From assembly GCF_000372525.1 (NCBI RefSeq), contig NZ_AQUR01000100.1, positions 1 to 64,000 on the forward strand: a DNA stretch of 64,000 nucleotides, read 5' to 3'. The notes beneath the pieces are model-generated. The model was not told where the DNA came from. It saw only the letters and a list, made by a program, of their open reading frames with translations, and searched no databases. Positions 44,617 to 53,023 of this stretch are shown piece by piece. Position numbers and translations under genes: made by a program. How positions within the stretch are numbered: position 1 is the stretch's first letter; every line of letters starts with the position of its first letter. Source of the stretch: Cupriavidus neocaledonicus (GTDB lineage: Bacteria; Pseudomonadota; Gammaproteobacteria; Burkholderiales; Burkholderiaceae).

Positions 44617-45318
44617 TTAGCTGGCCGCGCGCACGGTGCGCTGCTCGATGCGTTTCTCGGGATTGGCGTTGAGCACCAGGCGCTGCACGAAGATGCCGGC
44701 CAGGTGGATCTCGTCCGGATCCAGTTCGCCGGTCTCGACGATCTGCTCGACCTCGGCCACGGTGACCTTGCCTGCCATCGCGCACATCGGGTTGAAGTTG
44801 CGCGCGGTGCGGCGGAACACCAGGTTGCCGGCCTTGTCGGCCTTCCAGGCCTTGACCAGCGCGACGTCGGCGGTCAGCGAACGTTCCATCACGTACTTTT
44901 CGCCGTCGAATTCGCGGATTTCCTTGCCTTCCGCGACGATGGTGCCGACGCCGGTCTTGGTGAAGAAGGCCGGGATGCCCGAGCCGCCGGCGCGCAGCTT
45001 TTCGGCCAGCGTGCCCTGCGGCGTGAATTCCAGTTCCAGTTCGCCGGCCAGGTACTGGCGCTCGAACTCCTTGTTCTCGCCCACGTAGGACGAGATCATC
45101 TTCCGGATCTGGCGCGTGGCCAGCAGCAGGCCCAGGCCGAAGCCGTCGACGCCGGCGTTGTTGGAGATGCAGGTCAGCTGCTTGACGCCGCTGTCGCGCA
45201 GCGCGCCGATCAGCGCCTCGGGGATGCCGCACAGGCCGAAACCGCCCACGGCGATCGTCTGGCCGTCGCGGACGACGCCTGCAAGCGCTTCTGCGGCGCT
45301 GGCGTAGACCTTGTTCAT
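44617..45318 (-). CDS. scoA: Succinyl-CoA:3-ketoacid CoA-transferase subunit A
   Basis: The 233-residue subunit has the CoA-transferase I alpha signature [21 protein letters not shown] and [15 protein letters not shown]. It forms the heteromeric enzyme with ScoB. Together with the 3-hydroxybutyrate dehydrogenase at 41.2 kb it completes conversion of 3-hydroxybutyrate to acetoacetyl-CoA. AAGGAGCGAAGC precedes the ATG at 45318. It is divergent from a PAS-LuxR regulator. Confidence 0.96.
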   Translation of the reverse strand: MNKVYASAAEALAGVVRDGQTIAVGGFGLCGIPEALIGALRDSGVKQLTCISNNAGVDGFGLGLLLATRQIRKMISSYVGENKEFERQYLAGELELEFTPQGTLAEKLRAGGSGIPAFFTKTGVGTIVAEGKEIREFDGEKYVMERSLTADVALVKAWKADKAGNLVFRRTARNFNPMCAMAGKVTVAEVEQIVETGELDPDEIHLAGIFVQRLVLNANPEKRIEQRTVRAAS

Positions 45319-45389
45319 GCTTCGCTCCTTCCTCGGTAGTCCCTGTCGATCTCCCCGCCGGCGGGTAGTGCAGCGGGCGACGCAGGGAA

Positions 45390-45405
45390 ATTGTAACGGT
45401 ACAAT
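45390..45405. promoter_or_regulatory. Palindrome with back-to-back -10 boxes between scoA and the LuxR gene
   Basis: ATTGTA-acgg-TACAAT is a perfect 6-bp dyad. TACAAT is a plausible -10 box on each strand, so divergent promoters may share this site, and a dimeric regulator could bind it. Confidence 0.5.
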
Positions 45406-45499
45406 CGGCAACGGGCGGTCGGCCGTCGCCGTAACGCGTCCGACCGACAGCATACGCAAGCACAGCCGGCTACGCCATTACGTAAAAATACATAAGCAG

Positions 45500-46045
45500 A
45501 TGCCCGCCATCGATTACCAGACCGCCTTCCAGCTCGCCCCCGTGGGCCTGGTGCTGTCACGCGAGCGCGTGATCGAAGACTGCAACGAAGAGGTCTGCCG
45601 CATCTTCGGCACCACGCGCGAGGCCCTGCTTGGGCAGTCGTTCCAGGTGCTCTACCCCACCGCCGACGAGTTCGAGCGAACCGGCGCGCGCATCGCGCCG
45701 ATCATGGGCAAACGCGGCATGTATTCGGACGAACGCATCATGAAGCGCGCCGGCGGGGAACTGTTCTGGTGCCACGTCACCGGCCGCGCGCTGGACCGCA
45801 GCCAGCCGCTCGGCGCAGGGATCTGGACCTTCGAGGACTTGTCGCAAAAGCGCCAGGTCACCGCCGAACTGACCGCGCGCGAACGCGAGATCGCGGCGCA
45901 GCTGGTGGAAGGCAAGACCAGCAAGCAGATCGGCAAGCTGCTCGCGATCAGCCCGCGCACGGTCGATATCTACCGGGCGCGGCTGATGAAGAAGTATGGG
46001 GCGAGCACGTCGGTGGACCTGGTGCAGCGGCTGGTGGCGCACTAG
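45500..46045 (+). CDS. PAS-LuxR transcriptional regulator
   Basis: The 181-residue protein has a PAS domain (about residues 6-110: QLAPVGLVLSRERVIEDCNEEVCRIFGTTREALLGQSFQVLYPT) and a LuxR-type helix-turn-helix (LTAREREIAAQLVEGKTSKQIGKLLAISPRTVDIYRARLMKKYG). No receiver domain. Divergent from scoAB across a 181-base region with a shared dyad, so it probably regulates ketone-body use; the ligand is unknown. The start at 45500 removes the upstream frame that overlaps scoA. Confidence 0.92.
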   Translation: MPAIDYQTAFQLAPVGLVLSRERVIEDCNEEVCRIFGTTREALLGQSFQVLYPTADEFERTGARIAPIMGKRGMYSDERIMKRAGGELFWCHVTGRALDRSQPLGAGIWTFEDLSQKRQVTAELTAREREIAAQLVEGKTSKQIGKLLAISPRTVDIYRARLMKKYGASTSVDLVQRLVAH

Positions 46046-46120
46046 ACAAACACCAATAGCAGCAAGACAGAGATCGGTTTTGGGTGCACCCAAGCCGCCC
46101 GAGCTGGCCCAAGCAAGGTG

Positions 46121-46165
46121 TTCTCCCTCTCCCCTCATGGGGAGAGGGCCGGGGTGAGGGGTGGG
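46121..46165. repeat. Intergenic dyad repeat, element A
   Basis: CTCCCTCTCCCCTCATGGGGAGAGGG-type hairpin followed by a GGGGTGAGGG tail. It is the first of four related elements in the window (see 46231, 52868, 52949). This pair lies after the LuxR gene and faces element B. Confidence 0.75.
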
Positions 46166-46230
46166 CTAGCAAGGAACCACATCAGACGGGGCCAGCGGTG
46201 TTAACCCCACGGACGTCAGCCTTTGACACT

Positions 46231-46275
46231 TCCGCCCTCACCCCCGCCCCTCTCCCGCAAGCGGGAGAGGGGAGC
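46231..46275. repeat. Intergenic dyad repeat, element B (inverted to A)
   Basis: A CCGCCCTCACCC head followed by CCTCTCCCGCAAGCGGGAGAGG. Orientation is opposite to element A, as in REP pairs (BIME-like). It lies directly downstream of the thioesterase stop. Confidence 0.75.
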
Positions 46276-46298
46276 AAACCCGCGGGAGGCGCTACGCC

Positions 46299-46700
46299 TC
46301 ACCCTTCGATGATCGCCCGGATTTCCGCCGGCACCGGCACCGATTTCTCCTGCGCATAATCGCACCACACCACCTTGGCGCCGCCCTCGGCCCACACCAC
46401 GTCAGGCAGGTCGGTGCGCCGGATTTCCATGCGCGTCTCGAAGCTGGTGCGGCCCAGCTGCCCGGCATAGACCCGGCATTCGATCTGGCCCGGATAGCGC
46501 AGCTGCTTCAGGAAGGTCATATGCGCATTGATGATGACCGGCCCCTGTCCGTTCGCATCCTTGCCGCCGCGGCCCAGCGACGCGAACCACTCGATGCGCG
46601 CCTGTTCCAGGTACTGGAAATAGACGGTGTTGTTGACATGGCCCATCGCATCCATGTCGCCCCAGCGGATCGGCATCACCACGGTATAGACGTGCTTCAT
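46299..46700 (-). CDS. Hot-dog acyl-CoA thioesterase (4HBT/YbgC-like)
   Basis: The 133-residue protein has the 4HBT active-site segment IRWGDMDAMGHVNNTVYFQYLEQARIEW, whose Asp is the catalytic acid. Such enzymes hydrolyse short- or medium-chain acyl-CoAs. GGAGG stands five bases before the ATG at 46700. It lies 52 bases after the TRAP dctP gene on the same strand, with a large palindrome between, so cotranscription is uncertain. Confidence 0.9.
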   Translation of the reverse strand: MKHVYTVVMPIRWGDMDAMGHVNNTVYFQYLEQARIEWFASLGRGGKDANGQGPVIINAHMTFLKQLRYPGQIECRVYAGQLGRTSFETRMEIRRTDLPDVVWAEGGAKVVWCDYAQEKSVPVPAEIRAIIEG

Positions 46701-46711
46701 CTCAGCCTCCA

Positions 46712-46749
46712 ATGCAACAGGCCCGCCGGTGCCGGCGGGCCTGTTGCAT
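46712..46749. repeat. 38-bp near-perfect palindrome between dctP and the thioesterase
   Basis: ATGCAACAGGCCCGCCGG (46712-46729), a two-base loop, then its exact complement (46732-46749). An 18-bp perfect stem with a 2-base loop is unusually stable. No U-run follows on either strand. It lies 12 bases before the thioesterase start. Confidence 0.85.
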
Positions 46750-46752
46750 GAC

Positions 46753-47781
46753 TCAGCGCTTGGCGATCGCGCCTTCGGCCTTGGTGACAAGGTCGGCGCC
46801 GATCTGCTTCTTCCACTTGTCGTAGACCTTGGCGGTGGCCTTGCGGAAGGCGTCGTGCTCGGCCGGGGTCAGGTGCGTGACCTTGACGCCGTGGGCCTCC
46901 ATGTCCTTCCACGCGGGCGCGCCGGCCTCGGCCAGGCCCTTGCGCGCCAGCGCGATTTCCTGCTTGCCGGCGTCGATCGCGGCCTGCCTGACGATCTCGC
47001 GGTCGGCCGGGGTCCAGCTTTCCCAGATCTGCTTGTTGACCACGAAGATCAGCGGATCGGCGACGTAGCCCCAGGTGGTGACGTACTTCTGGCCGACCGT
47101 GTACAGCTTGGCGGCGGCGAACACCGACTGCGGGTTCTCCTGGCCGTCGACCGCGCCCGAGGCCATCGCCGGCTGCGCGTCGGCCCAGCTCATCTGGGTC
47201 GGGTTGGCGCCCAGCGCGTTGAAGGTCTCGATGTACAGCGGCGAGCCGACCACGCGCAGCTTCAGGCCCTTGAGGTCTTCCGGCTTGCGGATCTCGCGCT
47301 TGGAATTAGAGACCTCGCGGAAGCCGTTCTCGCCCCACGCCAGCGGCACCACGCCGGCCTTCTCCAGCGTAGCGAAGATCGACTTGCCGACCTCGCCCTG
47401 CGTCAGCGCGTCGAGCGCCTTGTAGTCGGGCATCAGGAACGGCAGCGAGAACAGGTTCAGTTCCTTGACCTGCGGCGACCAGTTGATGGTCGAGCCCACC
47501 GCCATGTCGATCACGCCCTGGCGGATCGCCGAGAACTCGCGGGTCTGGTCGCCGGCCACCAGCGAAGTGCCCGGGTACAGCTTGATGTTGATGCGGCCGC
47601 TGGTGCGCTGCCTGACCAGGTCGGCCCAGATCTCGCCACCCTTGCCCCACGGGAAGGCCGGGCCGAGCACCAGCGACATCTTGTACTCGGACTTGTAGGT
47701 CTGGGCCATCGCGCCGGCGGGGGCGAAGGCGGAAGCGGCCAGGGCAGCGGCCGTGGCGAGCATCAGGGCACGACGTTTCAT
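46753..47781 (-). CDS. TRAP transporter substrate-binding protein (DctP-type)
   Basis: The 342-residue protein has a signal peptide (LMLATAAALAASAFAPAGAMAQ, cut after AMA). The DctP body includes GPAFPWGKGGEIWADLV, PGTSLVAGDQTREFSAIRQGVIDMAVG, EVSNSKREIRKPEDLKGLKLRV (the conserved Arg that binds carboxylate ligands) and MASGAVDGQENP. It delivers an organic acid to the membrane subunits encoded upstream. Gap to dctM is 64 bases. Confidence 0.94.
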   Translation of the reverse strand: MKRRALMLATAAALAASAFAPAGAMAQTYKSEYKMSLVLGPAFPWGKGGEIWADLVRQRTSGRINIKLYPGTSLVAGDQTREFSAIRQGVIDMAVGSTINWSPQVKELNLFSLPFLMPDYKALDALTQGEVGKSIFATLEKAGVVPLAWGENGFREVSNSKREIRKPEDLKGLKLRVVGSPLYIETFNALGANPTQMSWADAQPAMASGAVDGQENPQSVFAAAKLYTVGQKYVTTWGYVADPLIFVVNKQIWESWTPADREIVRQAAIDAGKQEIALARKGLAEAGAPAWKDMEAHGVKVTHLTPAEHDAFRKATAKVYDKWKKQIGADLVTKAEGAIAKR

Positions 47782-47845
47782 TTCATCTCCTCAGGGGAAA
47801 GCGTCAGGTTCTTGTTGGTGAATGCAAACACGACATCGACAGCGG

Positions 47846-49150
47846 TCAATAGCCGAGGTAGTCCGGCAGCCAGGTCGCCAGCGGCGGATAGGCCAGCACC
47901 ATCAGCATGGCGATAAACATCGCCAGCAGCATCCAGATCACCCATGGCACGGTTTCTTCCATGCGCACGCGCGCGATCCGGCAAGACACCATCAGGTTCA
48001 CGGCCAGCGGCGGCGTGAACTGGCCCAGTGCCACCTTCAGCGTCAGCACCACGCCGAACCACACCGGGTTCCAGTGGAAGGCGTTGGCGATCGGCAGCAG
48101 CAACGGCACGAAGATCAGGAAGATCGAGATACCGTCGAGGAACATGCCCACCGTCATCAGCAGCAGCACGATCAGCGCGAGCACGCCGTATTCGCCCAGC
48201 CCGGAGGTGGCGATCGCCTGTGCCAGCGGATCGATCACGCCCAGCGTCGACAGCGCATAGGCAAAGATGCCGGCCAGCGCCACCACCAGCAGGATCACCG
48301 CCGAGGTTTCGGCGGCTTCCTGGAAGATGGTGAACAGGTCGCGCATGCCAATGCTGCGGTACACCACCATGCCGACGAACAGGCCATAGACCACCGCCAC
48401 CACGGCGGCCTCGGTCGGCGTGAACCAGCCGGCGCGCATGCCGCCCAGGATCAGGAACGGCGCCACCAGGCCCCACGCGGCCTCGCGCAGGCTCTTCCAG
48501 AACGGCGGCCGCGGCAGCGCGGCCTCGGCGGCGCCCATGTTGTGCTTGCGCGCCAGCCACACCGCCGGCACGATCAGCGCGATGCCCGCCAGCACGCCCG
48601 GGATCATGCCGGCCGCGAACAGCGCCGGCACCGATGCGCCCGGCACCAGCACGCTGTAGATGATGAACGCCACCGAAGGCGGGATCAGGATGTCGGTGGC
48701 CGCAGCCGCGCCGACCACCGCCGCGCTGTAGGAGCCGGGATAGCCCGCGCGCGACATCGCCGCGATCATTACGCCGCCGACCGCGGCCGCGTTGGCCGGG
48801 CCCGAACCCGAAATGCCGCCGAGGAACATCGCCACCAGGATCGCCACCAGCGGCAGCATGCCCGGGCCGCGCCCGACCACGGCGATGGCAAAGGTCACCA
48901 GCCGCTGCGCCACGCCGGAGCGGTCGAAGATCGAGCCCACCAGCACGAACATCGGGATCGCCAGCAGCGGATACTTGGCCAGGCCCGCGTAGAAGTTCTG
49001 CGGCACCGCCAGCAGGCCGAACATCTGCGTATCGAGATTGGACAGGCCGATCGCGACCAGGCCGCCCAGGCCCAGCGATACGCCGATCGGCACGCCCAGC
49101 AGCATCAGGCCGATAAAGACTACGAACAGGATGATGGCGACCAGCGTCAT
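47846..49150 (-). CDS. TRAP transporter large permease (DctM-type)
   Basis: The 434-residue inner-membrane protein has about 12 membrane helices. Signatures of DctM include AIPMFVLVGSIFDRSGVAQRLV, FLGGISGSGPANAAAVGGVMIAAM and the C-terminal FTPPLAVNLMVSCRIARV. It exchanges sodium for substrate. Its start overlaps the dctQ stop by four bases. Confidence 0.95.
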   Translation of the reverse strand: MTLVAIILFVVFIGLMLLGVPIGVSLGLGGLVAIGLSNLDTQMFGLLAVPQNFYAGLAKYPLLAIPMFVLVGSIFDRSGVAQRLVTFAIAVVGRGPGMLPLVAILVAMFLGGISGSGPANAAAVGGVMIAAMSRAGYPGSYSAAVVGAAAATDILIPPSVAFIIYSVLVPGASVPALFAAGMIPGVLAGIALIVPAVWLARKHNMGAAEAALPRPPFWKSLREAAWGLVAPFLILGGMRAGWFTPTEAAVVAVVYGLFVGMVVYRSIGMRDLFTIFQEAAETSAVILLVVALAGIFAYALSTLGVIDPLAQAIATSGLGEYGVLALIVLLLMTVGMFLDGISIFLIFVPLLLPIANAFHWNPVWFGVVLTLKVALGQFTPPLAVNLMVSCRIARVRMEETVPWVIWMLLAMFIAMLMVLAYPPLATWLPDYLGY

Positions 49151-49749
49151 GGTGCACGCTCCGTCGCCGACCGGCCCTGTTCATGCAGCGCCTTGAGCAC
49201 ACGCACGTTGCGCAGCATCAGGGCCAGCGCGCGCAGCGCGATGCCCGCCGACAGCACCGGCAGCCAGATCGAGTACCACCAGCTCGGCACGCCGATGCCC
49301 GGCGAGGTCTCGCCAAAGGTGTATTCATCCCAGGTGATGCGCGCGCCCAGCACCGCCAGCGCGATGAACATCACCGCCACCGCCAGCGCCGACAGGATCG
49401 CCAGCCTGCGCTGGCGCGCCGCGCTGCCGCGTTCGAAGAAGAACTCGATGCGGATATTGCGGTCGCGCGCCACCGCGGCGCTGCCGGCCACCAGCGCCAG
49501 CACGATCATCAGGAACACCGAGAATTCCTCGGTCCAGGCGAACGACTCGTCGGTGAAATAGCGGACCACCACGTTGGCGAAGGTGATGCCGACCAGCAGC
49601 ACCATCACGATCACGCCGATCCAGTCCTCGATGCGGGGCGATACCCGGAATTCAGCGTCCTGCGCTTCGTCGGCGGCCCGCGGGACCACCGCGGAATCGA
49701 CGACGTGTTGCGGCACGGCGTTGCGCCGTGCCTCTGGTTGTTGCTCCAT
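49147..49749 (-). CDS. TRAP transporter small permease (DctQ-type)
   Basis: The 200-residue protein has four membrane helices (IGVIVMVLLVGITFANVVVRY, FSVFLMIVLALVAGSAAVARD, LAILSALAVAVMFIALAVL, WWYSIWLPVLSAGIALRALAL). The ERNIRIEFF-like segment (RDRNIRIEFFFERGS) between TM2 and TM3 is typical of DctQ. It is the first gene of the dctQMP unit. Confidence 0.93.
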   Translation of the reverse strand: MEQQPEARRNAVPQHVVDSAVVPRAADEAQDAEFRVSPRIEDWIGVIVMVLLVGITFANVVVRYFTDESFAWTEEFSVFLMIVLALVAGSAAVARDRNIRIEFFFERGSAARQRRLAILSALAVAVMFIALAVLGARITWDEYTFGETSPGIGVPSWWYSIWLPVLSAGIALRALALMLRNVRVLKALHEQGRSATERAP

Positions 49750-49944
49750 CTCCCCGGCCTCCGGTCCAGGGCCGCTCGGGCCATGCGGCCACCGCGGCGT
49801 TCTCGCTTTGTATGTAAAGACTTAATCTGCAGACATGGCGGATTATGCCAAGACTGGCCTGCCACGCACGAAATTTCTGAAGATTGACGCGTGCTGACGA
49901 CGGCGCGCCCAAGGGGACCGGATAAGCCCAGGGTTGGCGGTGGG

Positions 49945-49980
49945 GCATCCCGTGGCGCTTCTGGCGCGTGAACGGGATGC
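49945..49980 (-). terminator. Hairpin after the SDR gene
   Basis: GCATCCCGT (49945-49953) is complementary to ACGGGATGC (49972-49980), with an 18-base loop. It lies between the SDR stop and the dctQ start. No U-run, so termination is uncertain. Confidence 0.4.
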
Positions 49981-50016
49981 GGGGGACTTGCGCCCCCTGC
50001 GTCAGCGCGCGGGCGC

Positions 50017-50802
50017 TCAGACCATGCCGTCGTCGGCGGTGATCACGGCGCCGTTGATGAACTGCGACTGGTCCGAGGCCAGCAGCAGCAACAGGCCGTC
50101 GAGGTCTTCCGGCTTGCCCAGGCGCTTGCGCGGCAGCATCTGGATCAGCTTCTGCCCGGCGTCGGAATCCCAGTGGTGGTGGTTGATATCGGTATCGATG
50201 TAGCCGGGGCAGATGGCGTTGGAATTGATGCCATGGCGCGCCCATTCCAGCGCCATGGCTTTGGTCATGTGCACCACCGCCGCCTTGCTCATGCAATAGA
50301 CGCCGATCTGCGACAGCACCTTCAGCCCGGCCACCGACGCGATATTGACGATGCGCGCCTGCGGCAGCGGACTACCGTTGCGCTCGGCGCCCTTGGCGCG
50401 CGCGATCATGCGCTTGGCGACTTCCTGCGCGACGAAAAAGGCGCCGCGGGTATTGGTGTCGAAGACGAAGTCGAAGTCTTCCGGGGCCACCTCGGTCAGC
50501 TTCTGCGTGGTCGACACGCCGGAGTTGTTGACCAGAATATCGATGGCGCCGGCTTCGGTCTCGGCGTGCGCCACCGCGGCGCGGATGCTGTCGGGGTCGG
50601 TCACGTCCAGGCGCACCACGTGCGCGCTGCCGCCCTCGGCCTCGATCGCGGCGCGCAGCTCCTTGAGCCGCTCCGTGCGGCGCGAAGCCAGCACCACCTT
50701 GGCGCCGGCGGCGGCAAGCACCGTGGCAAAACGCGAGCCCAGCCCGCTTGAGGCGCCGGTCACCAGCGCCACCTTCCCTTCCAGATTGATCGACAAACCC
50801 AT
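50017..50802 (-). CDS. Short-chain dehydrogenase (FabG-like)
   Basis: The 261-residue SDR has the NAD(P) loop VTGASSGLGSRFA, NNSG, Ser in IASVAG and the catalytic YCMSK. The DVTDPDS segment and the Arg pair RRTER after the second strand suggest NADP use. It may reduce 3-ketoacyl-CoA or a related substrate. AGAGG stands before the ATG at 50802. It is divergent from the ETF-ubiquinone oxidoreductase gene and shares a control region. Confidence 0.92.
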   Translation of the reverse strand: MGLSINLEGKVALVTGASSGLGSRFATVLAAAGAKVVLASRRTERLKELRAAIEAEGGSAHVVRLDVTDPDSIRAAVAHAETEAGAIDILVNNSGVSTTQKLTEVAPEDFDFVFDTNTRGAFFVAQEVAKRMIARAKGAERNGSPLPQARIVNIASVAGLKVLSQIGVYCMSKAAVVHMTKAMALEWARHGINSNAICPGYIDTDINHHHWDSDAGQKLIQMLPRKRLGKPEDLDGLLLLLASDQSQFINGAVITADDGMV

Positions 50803-51152
50803 GATTACCTCTTGTGCGGGAGCCCCTCTGGCCTGACCAGGAGCAGAAGGCAGCATATCAAAAAAAGAACGACCGTTCCAAAAAAATCCTTGCCTGTGGG
50901 TGGCGAGTCCCGGACAATGCCGGAGATTCTAAGAACTTGGCCCGCAAAGGGAAAGAGGGAAAACGCGCGATCCGGACGTCTTCGGGCGCTGTTCGATCGC
51001 CGTTCGATGGCGAAATGGCGCCGATTCACCGCCGCGCCCGCGCGGCTCTCCCCGCGGCCCCGCGCCGCGCCCGGGCCGGGTTCTCAGCACGACGATCACC
51101 GCATTTCCCACAATTGCCAGCTAGCAGCAAAGAAACAGAGGGTTAGAGACAA
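50803..51152. other. Divergent control region of the SDR and ETF-QO genes
   Basis: The 350 bases contain no supported gene. An A-rich island (50859-50890) surrounds the GAACG-AC-CGTTC dyad. A stretch of GC-rich sequence follows, with no recognisable promoter, before the ETF-QO start at 51153. Confidence 0.55.
50867..50878. promoter_or_regulatory. TetR-like operator candidate
   Basis: GAACG-AC-CGTTC is a perfect 5-bp dyad with a 2-base centre, flanked on both sides by A-runs. Dyads of the AACG...CGTT type are bound by TetR-family regulators of fatty acid degradation in proteobacteria. Its place, between ETF-QO and an acyl-related SDR, fits. Confidence 0.5.
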
Positions 51153-52841
51153 ATGGATCAGCAACAGCTCCTGGAGCAGTTCGGCCCGCGCGAAGCCATG
51201 GAATACGACGTGGTCATCGTCGGCGGCGGCCCCGCCGGCCTGGCCACGGCCATCCGCCTGAAGCAACTCGCGCAGGAGAAAGGCGCCGACGTCAACGTGT
51301 GCGTGCTGGAAAAGGGCTCCGAGCCCGGCGCGCACATCCTGTCGGGCGCCATCATGGACCCGCGCGCCCTGAACGAGCTGATCCCGAACTGGAAGGAGCT
51401 GGGCGCGCCGCTGAACCAGGCCGTGACCGAGGACAAGTTCCTGTTCCTGAACGAGACCGGCTCCAGGGGCACGCCGCCGGCGCTGCTGCCCGAGTGCTTC
51501 CACAACGAAGGCAACTACATCGTCAGCCTGTCGAACTTCGTGCGCTGGCTGGGCCAGCAGGCCGAGGCGCTCGGCGTCGAGATTTTCCCGGGCTTCCCCG
51601 CCGCCGAGGTGCTGTACAACGACGACGGCTCGGTCAAGGGCGTGGCCACCGGCAACATGGGCATCAACAAGGAAGGCGAGCCCACCGACAATTTCCAGCT
51701 CGGCATGGAACTGCATGCCAAGTACACGATCTTTGCCGAAGGCGCGCGCGGCCACCTGGGCAAGCAGCTGATCGCCAAATTCGCTCTCGATGCCGGCAAG
51801 GACCCGCAGAGCTACGGCATCGGCCTGAAGGAGCTGTGGGAGATCGACCCGGCCAGGCACAAGCCCGGCCTGGTGGTGCACACCGCCGGCTGGCCGCTGG
51901 ATCCGGCCACCTACGGCGGCTCGTTCCTGTACCACATGGAAGACAACAAGGTCGCGGTCGGCTTCGTGGTCGGCCTGGACTACACCAACCCGTGGCTGTC
52001 GCCGTTCGAGGAATTCCAGCGCTTCAAGACCCATCCGGAAATCCGCCAGTACTTCGAAGGCGGCAAGCGCCTGTCGTACGGCGCGCGCGCCATCACCGCC
52101 GGCGGCCTGCTGTCGTTGCCCAAGACCGTGTTCCCGGGCGGCGCGCTGGTCGGCTGCGATGCTGGCTACCTGAACGCCTCGCGCATCAAGGGCAGCCACG
52201 CCGCGATCAAGACCGGCATGCTGGCAGCCGAGGCCGCCTACGACGCGCTGCAGGCCGGCCGCCAGCACGACGAGCTGAGCGCCTACCCGGCCGCGTTCGA
52301 GCAGAGCTGGCTGTACAAGGAATTGCTGCAGGCCAAGAACTTCAAGCAGTGGTTCAAGAAGGGCCGCACCACCGCCACGCTGATGACCGGCATCGAGCAA
52401 TGGCTGCTGCCCAAGCTGGGCGTGCGCAACCCGCCCTGGACCCTGCACCGCGAGAAGCCGGACCATGTCTACCTGAAGCCGGCCGCCGAATGCCAGAAGA
52501 TCGACTACCCCAAGCCGGACGGCAAGCTGACCTTCGACCGCCTCAGCTCGGTGTTCATCAGCAACACCAACCATGAAGAAAACCAGCCGGCGCACCTGAC
52601 GCTGAAGGACGCCAGCGTGCCGGTCGACATCAACCTGGACAAGTACGCCGGCCCCGAGTCGCGCTACTGCCCGGCGGGCGTGTACGAGTTCGTGCAGGAC
52701 GAGACCTCGGGCAAGGAACGCCTGCAGATCAACGCGCAGAACTGCGTGCACTGCAAGACCTGCGACATCAAGGACCCGACCCAGAACATCGTCTGGGTGA
52801 CGCCGGAAGGCGGCGGCGGTCCGAACTACGTCGGCATGTAA
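51153..52841 (+). CDS. Electron transfer flavoprotein-ubiquinone oxidoreductase
   Basis: The 562-residue enzyme passes electrons from acyl-CoA and amino-acid dehydrogenases (via ETF) to ubiquinone. It has the FAD loop VVIVGGGPAGLATAIRL, the LEKGSEPGAHILSGA motif, a ubiquinone-binding middle with GCDAGYLNASRIKGSH, and a C-terminal [4Fe-4S] ferredoxin domain with SRYCPAGVYEF and NCVHCKTCDIKDP. Length is normal. No etfAB genes are in the window. Confidence 0.96.
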   Translation: MDQQQLLEQFGPREAMEYDVVIVGGGPAGLATAIRLKQLAQEKGADVNVCVLEKGSEPGAHILSGAIMDPRALNELIPNWKELGAPLNQAVTEDKFLFLNETGSRGTPPALLPECFHNEGNYIVSLSNFVRWLGQQAEALGVEIFPGFPAAEVLYNDDGSVKGVATGNMGINKEGEPTDNFQLGMELHAKYTIFAEGARGHLGKQLIAKFALDAGKDPQSYGIGLKELWEIDPARHKPGLVVHTAGWPLDPATYGGSFLYHMEDNKVAVGFVVGLDYTNPWLSPFEEFQRFKTHPEIRQYFEGGKRLSYGARAITAGGLLSLPKTVFPGGALVGCDAGYLNASRIKGSHAAIKTGMLAAEAAYDALQAGRQHDELSAYPAAFEQSWLYKELLQAKNFKQWFKKGRTTATLMTGIEQWLLPKLGVRNPPWTLHREKPDHVYLKPAAECQKIDYPKPDGKLTFDRLSSVFISNTNHEENQPAHLTLKDASVPVDINLDKYAGPESRYCPAGVYEFVQDETSGKERLQINAQNCVHCKTCDIKDPTQNIVWVTPEGGGGPNYVGM

Positions 52842-52867
52842 GCCGCGCTTCTGTTCCCTGCCGGTTT

Positions 52868-52911
52868 TCTCCCCTCTCCCGCTTGCGGGAGAGGGGCGGC
52901 GGTGAGGGGCA
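52868..52911. repeat. Intergenic dyad repeat, element C
   Basis: CTCCCCTCTCCCGCTTGCGGGAGAGGGG followed by a GGTGAGGGG tail. Same family and orientation as element A. It follows the ETF-QO stop. Confidence 0.8.
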
Positions 52912-52948
52912 GGCACTGGCATACCACTGGCAGTACTTCGTGGTCCTT

Positions 52949-52992
52949 CCCGCCCTCACCCCAACCCTCTCCCGCAAGCGGGAGAGGGAGCA
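52949..52992. repeat. Intergenic dyad repeat, element D (inverted to C)
   Basis: CCGCCCTCACCCCAACCCTCTCCCGCAAGCGGGAGAGGG-type element (written here in part). With C it forms a convergent pair between the ETF-QO and lipase foldase genes. Confidence 0.8.
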
Positions 52993-53023
52993 CACAACCA
53001 GCTGACGGAATGACGGCACCGAT

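Noticed and set aside
46121..46275. CRISPR-like repeats
   Set aside because: There are only two dyads per site, in inverted rather than direct order, with no spacer array and no cas genes; REP-like elements explain them.
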